From CAIVAT01 sp964525995 (lineage in GTDB: Bacteria > Bacteroidota > Bacteroidia > Bacteroidales > FEN-979): a stretch of DNA of 64,000 nt. Where the stretch lies: assembly GCA_964525995.1 (NCBI GenBank), contig CAZGIM010000013.1:51999-115998 (forward strand), read 5' to 3'. Shown piece by piece: positions 44,051-50,597 of this stretch (the stretch's first letter is position 1; each line of letters opens with the position of its first letter). The notes under the pieces are model-generated. The model made no database searches. It saw only the letters and a list, made by a program, of their open reading frames with translations, and was not told where the DNA came from. A program made the translations under genes and the position numbers.

Positions 44051-45319
44051 ATGAAACACAAACAGGTAAGACTGGTCGTACTGCTTGGAGCATTTTCCAT
44101 CATTGCCATCATCGGGGTACAACTTTATTTCCTGCTGCAGGCGTGGAATATTAAAGAAAAACAGTTCCATCAAACGGTCGTCATCGCCCTTACCAACGTT
44201 GCCGATAAGATCAGTAAACTAAACCAGTCAATCCCGTCAACCGTCAATCCGGTGAATCAACTCTCATCCAATTATTACGTGGTGGATGTGAACAGCATGA
44301 TCGACGCCAATATCCTGGAGTATTACCTGAAAACCGAATTCAACCGGTTAAACCTGAAAACCGATTATGAATATGCCATATACGATTGCCACAACGACAA
44401 AATGGTTTATGGTACCTATATTTCCGAGGATGGTTCAGGAAAACCCGTAAAACTCTCCTCAACCCTCCCGAAATACGATAAGTATATCTACTATTTCGGA
44501 ATCCGGTTTCCCGGAATCCGGAACACCCTGGCCGGGAATATGACGCTTTGGTTCTTTCTGACCGCGATCCTGTTGTTATCGATCGTTTTCTTTGTTTATG
44601 CCATTTTCGTAATCCTTCAGCAGAAGCGCGGCTCCGAGATGCAAAAGGATTTCATCAACAACATGACCCATGAGTTCAAGACCCCCCTGTCGAGCATCAA
44701 TATAGCAGCAGATGTACTTTTACAGCAAGGGATCATGAGTGATCCCGATCGTTTACGCACGTATGCCTCTGTGATCAAGCAGGAGAACAACCGGATCATC
44801 CAGCAGGTGGAAAAGGTGCTGCAGATTGCGAAGATGGAGACCCAGGGCCTCCAGCTAAAAAAGGAACCCATCGATCTGAATACCCTGGTGGAGACTGTTG
44901 CTGAGACCTTCCGGACGAACCGGAACAGTGGCATCAGGGTTGATACTGTTACCGATAAAAATCTGATGCCGGTGGATGCGGATGTACTTCATCTGACCAA
45001 TATCCTCTTTAACCTGCTCGACAATGCCGTAAAATACGGTGGTGAAAATCCTTCGATCACCATCCGGACCCTGCAAAAATCCGACAGCGTGATCCTATCG
45101 GTACAGGACCAGGGAATCGGAATCGACGCCCGTTATCACAAGCAGGTTTTTAAGAAATTTTTCAGGGTCCCCTCCGGAAATATTCACGACGTGAAAGGGT
45201 TCGGACTCGGGCTCTATTACGTGAAAAACATTTGCCGTACCCATGGGTGGAACATCAGGCTTGAAAGCCGGCCGGGACGGGGGGCAACTTTTAACATTGA
45301 AATCCCTTTAATCCAGTGA
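44051..45319 (+). CDS. Sensor histidine kinase, RprX-like
   Basis: A 422-residue classical two-component sensor. It has a membrane helix at about 8-28 (VLLGAFSIIAIIGVQLYFLL), an extracytoplasmic domain of about 130 residues, and a second helix at about 165-190 (FFLTAILLLSIVFFVYAIFV). The dimerisation domain has His in INNMTHEFKTPLSSINIAAD. The ATPase domain has NILFNLLDNAVKYGG, DQGIGIDARYHK and GFGLGLYYVKNIC. Layout and sequence style match the Bacteroides RprX family. The stop overlaps the GTG start of the response regulator (GTGA), indicating translational coupling. Confidence 0.93.
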   Translation: MKHKQVRLVVLLGAFSIIAIIGVQLYFLLQAWNIKEKQFHQTVVIALTNVADKISKLNQSIPSTVNPVNQLSSNYYVVDVNSMIDANILEYYLKTEFNRLNLKTDYEYAIYDCHNDKMVYGTYISEDGSGKPVKLSSTLPKYDKYIYYFGIRFPGIRNTLAGNMTLWFFLTAILLLSIVFFVYAIFVILQQKRGSEMQKDFINNMTHEFKTPLSSINIAADVLLQQGIMSDPDRLRTYASVIKQENNRIIQQVEKVLQIAKMETQGLQLKKEPIDLNTLVETVAETFRTNRNSGIRVDTVTDKNLMPVDADVLHLTNILFNLLDNAVKYGGENPSITIRTLQKSDSVILSVQDQGIGIDARYHKQVFKKFFRVPSGNIHDVKGFGLGLYYVKNICRTHGWNIRLESRPGRGATFNIEIPLIQ

Positions 45320-46023
45320 CCCAGACGAAAAAAAGAAGCCGAATACTCTATGTGGAGGACGATGAGACCCTGTCGTTCGTGACCTGTGATAATCTCACCC
45401 TCCGCGGTTACGAAGTTGATCACTGTATCGACGGCCAGCAGGCGTTTGAAAAATTCTCCCGGGAGCCTTATGATCTCTGCATTTTCGACGTCATGCTGCC
45501 CAAGCTCGATGGTTTCTCTCTTGCCCGGAGGATCCGTGAAACCAACGACCAGATCCCGATCATCTTTCTGACTGCAAAATCATCAAAAGATGATAAGATA
45601 GAAGGTCTGACTCTCGGGGCTGATGATTATATCACCAAGCCGTACAGCATGGAGGAACTGATCCTCAAAATTGAAATCTTTCTGAGAAGAAGCCGGATTT
45701 TTCACACAGATCAGGTTTTGCATTCCATAGTGATGGGGACCCTGACCTTCGACGCCGAAAACCAGGAGCTGATATCCGGTACGGAGCATTTTAAAATGAC
45801 ACATAAAGAGGCCGGACTGCTGATGATGCTTGCAGCTAATCCGAATAATATCATCAAACGGGAAGATATCCTGCTGAAAGTATGGGGTAACGACCACTTT
45901 TTTTCCAGCCGGAGTTTGGATGTTTTCATCTCACGGTTGCGTAAAATGCTCTCCCGTGATCCGCGCGTCAAAATCGAAAACATTCACAATGTCGGCTATA
46001 AATTGATCCTGCCGGAATCCTGA
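45316..46023 (+). CDS. Response regulator, OmpR/RprY-like
   Basis: A 235-residue DNA-binding regulator starting at GTG. The receiver domain (about 8-122) has the acidic pair in LYVEDDETL, phospho-acceptor Asp in LCIFDVMLPKLDG, threonine in IIFLTAKSS and lysine in DDYITKPYSM. The winged-helix output domain (about 140-232) shows MTHKEAGLLMMLAANPNNII, VWGNDHFFSSRSLDVFISRL and VGYKLILPE. It is the partner of the kinase whose stop overlaps its start. RprY-like regulators control envelope and metabolic functions in Bacteroides; targets here are unknown. Confidence 0.94.
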   Translation: MTQTKKRSRILYVEDDETLSFVTCDNLTLRGYEVDHCIDGQQAFEKFSREPYDLCIFDVMLPKLDGFSLARRIRETNDQIPIIFLTAKSSKDDKIEGLTLGADDYITKPYSMEELILKIEIFLRRSRIFHTDQVLHSIVMGTLTFDAENQELISGTEHFKMTHKEAGLLMMLAANPNNIIKREDILLKVWGNDHFFSSRSLDVFISRLRKMLSRDPRVKIENIHNVGYKLILPES

Positions 46024-46095
46024 TTTTCGTTCCCGAAAACAAAACGTGATAACGCAACTGCTCTTCCGCTTCCCCCGGAGTAAAGGCATCTTTAG

Positions 46096-46103
46096 TACCT
46101 TTG
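46096..46103 (+). promoter_or_regulatory. TAnnTTTG -7 box for the SMR transporter
   Basis: TACCTTTG, 30 nt ahead of ATG 46126. The predicted leader of about 18 nt leaves no room for a guanidine riboswitch. Confidence 0.55.
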
Positions 46104-46125
46104 CATCTCATTTTATTCTTGAAAT

Positions 46126-46452
46126 ATGCCCTGGATCTATCTTTTATTAGCCGGATGTTTTGAAATAGGCTGGCCATTGGGAATGAAACTATCGCAAACC
46201 CGTCCCTCTGAAAAATTTTTATGGTTGGTGATCGCTGCCGTTAGTATGGCGCTCAGCGGATACTTTCTGTGGCTTGCACAGAAAACCATTCCCATTGGAA
46301 CCTCTTATGCCATATGGACCGGCATTGGCGCAATCGGCGCATTCGTGATCGGGATTCTGATGTTCCGCGATCCCGCGACCTTTTGGCGTATCCTTTCGGT
46401 TACCCTGATCATCACCGGTATTATCGGTTTGAAACTTTCGACAACGGCCTGA
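46126..46452 (+). CDS. SMR-family transporter, Gdx/SugE-like
   Basis: A 108-residue four-helix protein of the small multidrug resistance family. The essential glutamate is Glu13 in LLLAGCFEIGWPLGMKLS, with Trp16 in the position typical of the Gdx (SugE) branch, and helix 3 has GTSYAIWTGIGAIGAFVIG. Gdx proteins export guanidinium in exchange for protons as dual-topology dimers. In this protein ALA-VAL-GLY of E. coli SugE is replaced by PRO-LEU-GLY after Trp16. Guanidinium export is the best guess, but a wider substrate range cannot be excluded. Confidence 0.88.
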   Translation: MPWIYLLLAGCFEIGWPLGMKLSQTRPSEKFLWLVIAAVSMALSGYFLWLAQKTIPIGTSYAIWTGIGAIGAFVIGILMFRDPATFWRILSVTLIITGIIGLKLSTTA

Positions 46453-46527
46453 ACCGGACCTTTATGGTAAATCCTTCCGCAGCGTGGACCAGCGGACAAT
46501 TTATCTTCAAATTCTAACAATAAACCT

Positions 46528-47133
46528 ATGGATCTGGATTTTTTTGCACAATTTACCGATCATGCCACTTTCACCTTCGTGGTTCTTCCCATGCTGATCT
46601 TTTGCTTCAGGATCGTTGATCAATCGATCGGAACGATCCGGCTGATTTTCGCGGCCAAGGGATTGAAAAAACTGGCTCCGGTTTTTGCTTTTTTCGAATC
46701 CTTTATCTGGCTGTTGGCCATCGGGCAGATCATGAAGCACCTCGACAATATTTTTTGTTACATCGCTTATGCCGGCGGATATGCCATGGGAAACTATGTC
46801 GGCATTCTTTTAGAGGAAAAACTGTCGATCGGAACCGCAGTTATCCGGGTGATACCAAAGAAAGATACCACCGCGCTAATCGAATTTTTACGCAAACAAG
46901 GCTACGGGGTGACCGTGGTCAATGTCGACGGAATGCTGGGGCCAACCAAGATGTTGTTCACGACTGTCAGAAGAAAAGAGGCGCGGCACGTTATCGATAT
47001 CATCAAACAGTTCAATCCCAACGCCTTTTATACCATCGACGAGGTGAAAGATGTGAGCGGTGGTTTCTTCGAGCACAAGAGCAAATCCATTTTTTCAGTC
47101 TTGAATCCATTTCGTTCATCCCTCAAATCATAA
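46528..47133 (+). CDS. DUF5698/DUF2179 (UPF0316, YebE-like) membrane protein
   Basis: A 201-residue protein with three N-terminal membrane helices (about 15-35, 50-70, 72-95; VLPMLIFCFRIVDQSIGTIR, VFAFFESFIWLLAIGQIMKH). A soluble DUF2179 ferredoxin-like domain follows (about 115-175; LRKQGYGVTVVNVDGMLGP and TVRRKEARHVIDIIKQFNP). This matches the UPF0316 family, whose function is unknown. It is followed by a small DUF2007-like protein and a DedA protein on the same strand. Confidence 0.85.
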   Translation: MDLDFFAQFTDHATFTFVVLPMLIFCFRIVDQSIGTIRLIFAAKGLKKLAPVFAFFESFIWLLAIGQIMKHLDNIFCYIAYAGGYAMGNYVGILLEEKLSIGTAVIRVIPKKDTTALIEFLRKQGYGVTVVNVDGMLGPTKMLFTTVRRKEARHVIDIIKQFNPNAFYTIDEVKDVSGGFFEHKSKSIFSVLNPFRSSLKS

Positions 47134-47181
47134 TTGTTAAAATCGCAAAAAAATTTGTATTTTAGAGAAAATTTGAATGCC

Positions 47182-47409
47182 ATGGAAACCTATGAGAAAG
47201 TGCTTGTGTTGAACAATGAATTTGAAGCGGGATTGATGGAAGAGATCCTGACTGATCGCAGCATTCCGCACGGGATCATTACCTCCGACGACACCGCGCT
47301 CGGGGGGATCGTGGAACTCGAATACGGTTGGGGCTATATTGAGGCCCCTCCCCAGTACCACGATGAAATCTCAAGACTCTATGCGGAGGCAGTAAAACAA
47401 AAAGGATAA
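47182..47409 (+). CDS. Small DUF2007-like protein
   Basis: A 75-residue cytoplasmic protein starting METYEKVLVLNNEFEAGLME. The pattern, a strand followed by EAGLMEEILTDRSIPHGII and a late aromatic strand, resembles DUF2007 putative signal-transducing proteins, which have a small ferredoxin-like fold. The frame opens at 47134, but ATG 47182 fits the domain. It is 14 nt before the DedA gene start. Confidence 0.7.
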   Translation: METYEKVLVLNNEFEAGLMEEILTDRSIPHGIITSDDTALGGIVELEYGWGYIEAPPQYHDEISRLYAEAVKQKG

Positions 47410-47423
47410 TCGGAGGAGGGTCA

Positions 47424-48056
47424 GTGGATTTTTTTGGGGTACTGTTTGATTCGGAACAACTCATCCATTACGGAGGGCTTTTACTGCTTTCGATCGTCAT
47501 CTTTGCCGAGACGGGACTGGTCATCGGATTCATCTTTCCGGGCGATGCGCTGTTGGTCACGGCAGGTCTGCTTTGCGGGTCAAAAGATCTGGATGTCAAT
47601 ATATTTCTTCTGGTCTTTACGGTGGCCTTAGCGGCATTTATCGGCAACATCACCGGCTTTCTCACGGGAAAATTTCTCGGACAACGTCTTTTTCAGAAAA
47701 AAGATACCTGGATCTTTAAGAAGAAACACCTGGAGAAAACCAATCAATATTATGAAAAATACGGGGCGCTGGCATTGATCGGAGGCCGGTTCCTCCCGGT
47801 TGTCAGGACCTTTGTACCCATCCTCGCCGGCGCCATTGATATGAATTTCTGGAAATTCAACATCCTGAACGTAGCAGGAGCCCTGCTTTGGTCGGCAATG
47901 CTCATCCCCCTCGGGTACCTGGTCGGCACCCAGATCCCTTCATCGGTCGATCATATCGAATACATCGTGCTGGGAATTACCTGTATTACGATGACACTAC
48001 TGATCCGCGGCACGATCAAAATGAAAAAAGAAGCCCGGGACCGGGATAAAACCTAA
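47424..48056 (+). CDS. DedA-family membrane protein
   Basis: A 210-residue polytopic protein of the DedA/VTT family, linked in other bacteria to lipid-carrier scrambling (undecaprenyl phosphate or phosphatidylethanolamine recycling) and envelope integrity. The family motifs are ETGLVIGFIFPGDALLVTAG near the N-terminus, AFIGNITGFLTGKFLGQRLF, and the FGGRF-type re-entrant motif ALIGGRFLPVVRTFVPILAG. It starts at GTG preceded by GGAGGAGGG, one of the few strong Shine-Dalgarno sequences in this window. The tail is basic and cytoplasmic. Confidence 0.92.
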   Translation: MDFFGVLFDSEQLIHYGGLLLLSIVIFAETGLVIGFIFPGDALLVTAGLLCGSKDLDVNIFLLVFTVALAAFIGNITGFLTGKFLGQRLFQKKDTWIFKKKHLEKTNQYYEKYGALALIGGRFLPVVRTFVPILAGAIDMNFWKFNILNVAGALLWSAMLIPLGYLVGTQIPSSVDHIEYIVLGITCITMTLLIRGTIKMKKEARDRDKT

Positions 48057-48108
48057 ATTTATAACGCTCTACACAGCAATTTCAATTTCAGGATCAAGTC
48101 CGTTTCCT

Positions 48109-48747
48109 ATGAATACAGTAAGAAAACTCTTTTTATTGATAGCGCTGATGCTCCTATTCGGGGAACCGATTCTCTCACAAACCCGGAGTTTTATCTCTTT
48201 CACCCCGCAACGCAACCAGATCATCCGCCGTTACGACACCCTGCGGATTGGCCCGTGTTATAACCTCGACCCTTCCACGATCATCGGTGTGGTCTGGCGC
48301 ACCTGGCAGGTAGATATGTGGGTCGCGGTGTTCAAGAACAACCGGAAAGATCAGCCCGTAAATGAATTTGATACTGTCAATTTTTCCGAAGATACCCGGT
48401 TCTATTTTTACCGTACCTCCAATTCAGCCGACGGAACCGTCATTATCTGGGAATCAAAATACGATTTTGATTCGGAGCTCCGCGCCTATCTTTTCAAAAA
48501 CGGGACGGTGCGCAAGCTGGGTAAGATCGATGTCGATCTCGACGACATCAGCACCGACAAAATTTCCTATCCCGTTTCAGCGATTCGGATCAAAATGGAA
48601 CAAGGCGATATTATGTTCACCTTCGACCGGCACCTGATCTTCCGCCTGAGTGAACGGTACGCCCCCGATGAGTTCTACTACGTCTGGGACGGGATCTCAC
48701 AGTTGATACCCGTTAAAAAAGGCATTCCAGGCAACCCCCTGTGGTAA
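48109..48747 (+). CDS. Hypothetical secreted protein
   Basis: A 212-residue protein with a signal peptide (LFLLIALMLLFGEPILSQ) and a beta-rich mature part (VVWRTWQVDMWVAVFKNN, TRFYFYRTSNSADGTVIIWE, FTFDRHLIFRLSERYAPDEFYY). No membrane helices, lipobox or catalytic motif are visible and I do not recognise a family. It is 52 nt downstream of the DedA gene and is the last gene before the small-RNA candidate. Confidence 0.7.
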   Translation: MNTVRKLFLLIALMLLFGEPILSQTRSFISFTPQRNQIIRRYDTLRIGPCYNLDPSTIIGVVWRTWQVDMWVAVFKNNRKDQPVNEFDTVNFSEDTRFYFYRTSNSADGTVIIWESKYDFDSELRAYLFKNGTVRKLGKIDVDLDDISTDKISYPVSAIRIKMEQGDIMFTFDRHLIFRLSERYAPDEFYYVWDGISQLIPVKKGIPGNPLW

Positions 48748-48849
48748 TCCGATTGACCTTGTTTTATTGAAGTTCCAAAGATTCCGGGAACCGGGAAAAT
48801 TTCCTCTGTCAGGGTGAAAAAATGTTATGTTAAGAATTGTTAACAATAC

Positions 48850-48880
48850 TTGACAAACCGCCCTGAACAGGTTACATTTG
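48850..48880 (+). promoter_or_regulatory. Promoter of the candidate small RNA (TTG / TACATTTG)
   Basis: TTGACA at 48850-48855 and TACATTTG at 48873-48880. The -33 TTG to -7 TAnnTTTG spacing of about 20 bp fits the Bacteroidetes housekeeping promoter. No protein-coding frame starts downstream. Confidence 0.65.
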
Positions 48881-48885
48881 CTAAG

Positions 48886-49048
48886 AACTCTAAAATTTCA
48901 ACGAGCTACAAAATAGCACATCTAACGTTCAAATTCTGGAGATGATCCATCGAAGATGGACTATTAATCAAGCTTCGAGCTGTTCCGTGATCCAGTGGAT
49001 CAGCGGAACTGAAAAATCCCGCCTCAACTCAATGAGGCGGTTTTTTTT
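48886..49048 (+). ncRNA. Candidate structured small RNA of unknown family
   Basis: About 163 nt between a good promoter and a strong intrinsic terminator, with no plausible coding frame (the only ATG frame reads through the terminator). Successive hairpins can be drawn. GCTA-CAAAA-TAGC is at 48905-48917; TCCATC-GAA-GATGGA at 48946-48960; AGCT-TCG-AGCT at 48971-48981. A longer arm has GTTCCG (48982-48987) with CGGAAC (49004-49009) and an inner GATCC/GGATC pair; the terminator stem follows. The 5' and 3' ends are not complementary, which argues against 6S RNA. The SRP RNA consensus is absent. Function unknown; a trans-acting sRNA is possible. Confidence 0.6.
49019..49048 (+). terminator. Intrinsic terminator of the small RNA candidate
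   Basis: A perfect 8-bp stem CCGCCTCA/TGAGGCGG with a 6-nt loop, followed by eight T residues. Confidence 0.92.
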
Positions 49049-49140
49049 GTCCTTCCCAAGCCTTTCTTACCCGGGAAACAACCCGGAACATGGATTGCAA
49101 AAAGTATAGAGTGTCGGAATCCTCCGCTTGATGCGGTATT

Positions 49141-49536
49141 CTATGCGTTGTTATCGGCCGGCCTCTTTTTCCGGAATAAGGTTGGCAGCAGTATCTGGTC
49201 GAACAGGAAGGTGAAAAACAGAAGGGATGCAACGGTTACAACAGGTTTCCATGCGCCGGTGAGGTTCGCTACAAGGGGAAGGTCCTGCGGGCGATAGGTG
49301 AGGTACAAGATCCCCGTCAGGATACCGAGGGTTCCGAGTACCAGGATTATTTTGAGGCTGAAGTTCAGGATCAACTCCTGCCATGCCAGCTTTTCCTGCA
49401 ACCTTGTGATAAGCGTTTCCGTAAAGTCATCCCTGAACGGGGGATCGGAGAATTCGTGTAACGCTTCGTCGATCAGGTGATTCAATCCGTCTCCCGGTTT
49501 ATCGTTATTCATCTGAAAAAAGTTGTTCTTCATCAT
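49141..49536 (-). CDS. Small two-helix membrane protein, possible anti-sigma factor
   Basis: A 131-residue protein. The N-terminal ~55 residues are soluble and acidic with predicted helices (LNHLIDEALHEFSDPPFRDD, FTETLITRLQEKLAW). Two membrane helices follow (about 58-78 and 95-118; LKIILVLGTLGILTGILYLT, VTVASLLFFTFLFDQILLP) and a short basic tail. It begins 9 nt after the ECF sigma stop, the usual place for an anti-sigma factor, and its topology (cytoplasmic helical N-domain plus membrane anchor) would fit. There is no recognisable zinc-binding anti-sigma motif and no periplasmic sensor domain. Start ATG 49536 is chosen over the preceding TTG. Confidence 0.7.
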   Translation of the reverse strand: MMKNNFFQMNNDKPGDGLNHLIDEALHEFSDPPFRDDFTETLITRLQEKLAWQELILNFSLKIILVLGTLGILTGILYLTYRPQDLPLVANLTGAWKPVVTVASLLFFTFLFDQILLPTLFRKKRPADNNA

Positions 49537-49545
49537 CAAAAGTAG

Positions 49546-50121
49546 TTAATTTTTTTCAAAGAGAACCATCCGGATATCGGGCACCAGCCTGGTCATCTGT
49601 TCCTGAATGATCTGCCGGCCCCGGTTCAGGTAGCTTTTCACGGTTCCTTCAGGCATACCGGTTATCCCTGCAATCTCGGGGTACGTAAACCCTTCGAGGT
49701 GATAGAGGGTGATCACCGTCCGGTACGAAACCGGCATTGTTTCGAGTATTTGATGCACCAGTTTCTTCAGAACGCCACGGTCATGGTTGTTTACCGGATC
49801 GGGGAAGTCGACGCGGGCCAGCATCGACGGCGTGTACTCCTCAATCATGACTTCCTGTTTTTTACCGTGTTTCCGGAGATGGTCGATGCAACCGTGATAC
49901 GCGATTGAGCCGATCCAGGTCGACAATTTTGAATCGCCCCGGAATTTTCCGATATCGCGGAATACCTTCATAAAGATATCCTGGGCAAGATCCTCCGCGT
50001 CGCGCCGGTCGACCATCCGCATCACCATATGCCACACGAGATTTTTGTATTTTTCAACCAAAAATCTGAATGCATGGGTATTCCCGGTTTTCACCTGCTC
50101 AACAAGCGTCAGATCATCCAT
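49546..50121 (-). CDS. ECF-type RNA polymerase sigma factor
   Basis: A 191-residue sigma-70-family factor with region 2 (about 5-90: KTGNTHAFRFLVEKYKNLVW, RDAEDLAQDIFMKVFRDIGK, LSTWIGSIAYHGCIDHLRK) and region 4 (about 125-185: METMPVSYRTVITLYHLEG type linker, FTYPEIAGITGMPEGTVKSY, NRGRQIIQEQM), and no regions 1 or 3. The frame opens at 50220 but ATG 50121 gives the normal ECF length and follows a candidate ECF promoter. It is followed by a small membrane protein and faces a second membrane-protein gene with a matching promoter motif. Signal and regulon are unknown. Confidence 0.93.
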   Translation of the reverse strand: MDDLTLVEQVKTGNTHAFRFLVEKYKNLVWHMVMRMVDRRDAEDLAQDIFMKVFRDIGKFRGDSKLSTWIGSIAYHGCIDHLRKHGKKQEVMIEEYTPSMLARVDFPDPVNNHDRGVLKKLVHQILETMPVSYRTVITLYHLEGFTYPEIAGITGMPEGTVKSYLNRGRQIIQEQMTRLVPDIRMVLFEKN

Positions 50122-50131
50122 CAAATCATTG

Positions 50132-50157
50132 GGCGAAGAAAAAGTAAAAAAGTTGCA
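50132..50157 (-). promoter_or_regulatory. Candidate ECF promoter for the sigma gene: TGCAAC-N15-TCGCC
   Basis: The minus strand reads TGCAAC (50157-50152), 15 nt, then TCGCC (50136-50132), 10 nt before the sigma ATG at 50121. It lacks a TAnnTTTG box, and the same arrangement lies on the opposite strand ahead of the divergent gene, so autoregulation by the encoded ECF factor is likely. Confidence 0.5.
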
Positions 50158-50183
50158 CTTTTTAAAATTTTTTTTGAAAAAGC

Positions 50184-50209
50184 TGCAACCTTTCTCCGAA
50201 ATTATCGAC
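50184..50209 (+). promoter_or_regulatory. Candidate ECF promoter for the divergent gene: TGCAAC-N15-TCGAC
   Basis: The plus strand reads TGCAAC (50184-50189), 15 nt, then TCGAC (50205-50209), 29 nt before ATG 50238. Exactly the same spacing as the opposed promoter. A third TGCAAC at 50216 has no -10-like partner. The three cores are 32 bp apart. Confidence 0.5.
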
Positions 50210-50237
50210 TTATGGTGCAACCTTAAAATTTAAAACC

Positions 50238-50597
50238 ATGATGCAGGATGCACTAATAACCGCCATTGTCTTTTTTGGGGTCTATCATCTCATCAAGATG
50301 TTCACCGATTTTCTGCTGAAGCGGAAGATCATCAAAGCCGGTCACATTGAAAAAGCCGGGATACTTAATCCGGTTTCGGCCGTCAGTGAGGAAAACCGTT
50401 ATCCCACCCTGAAATGGGGACTTGTCGCCTTTCTGGCCGGCGCCGGGCTGATCGTCATTGAGAGTATGAGCCAGGCCGGTCGTATCAGTTGGGTAAAGGA
50501 TTACAACTCCCTGCTCCCGATGGGAATTGAACTGGTCTTTATTTCGGCCGGTTTTCTTCTCTATTTTTTGATCGTGAACGCCAGGAAGCGGAACTAA
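50238..50597 (+). CDS. Small membrane protein divergent from the ECF sigma gene
   Basis: A 119-residue protein with three hydrophobic segments (about 4-22, 58-75, 90-112: LITAIVFFGVYHLIKMFTDF, WGLVAFLAGAGLIVIESM, LPMGIELVFISAGFLLYFLI) joined by short polar loops. The family is not recognised, though the layout resembles DUF6249-type small membrane proteins. Its promoter motif matches that of the sigma gene, so it is probably part of that regulon. The last 59 nt overlap the 3' end of the tandem UvrA gene on the other strand. Confidence 0.7.
   Translation: MMQDALITAIVFFGVYHLIKMFTDFLLKRKIIKAGHIEKAGILNPVSAVSEENRYPTLKWGLVAFLAGAGLIVIESMSQAGRISWVKDYNSLLPMGIELVFISAGFLLYFLIVNARKRN

Noticed and set aside
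46024..46125. Possible guanidine riboswitch ahead of the Gdx-like gene
   Set aside because: The -7 box at 46096-46103 leaves a leader of about 18 nt, and none of the conserved guanidine-I/II/III motifs are visible.
48945..49115. ATG frame inside the small RNA region
   Set aside because: It reads straight through the intrinsic terminator, has no promoter-start relation and encodes a compositionally odd peptide.
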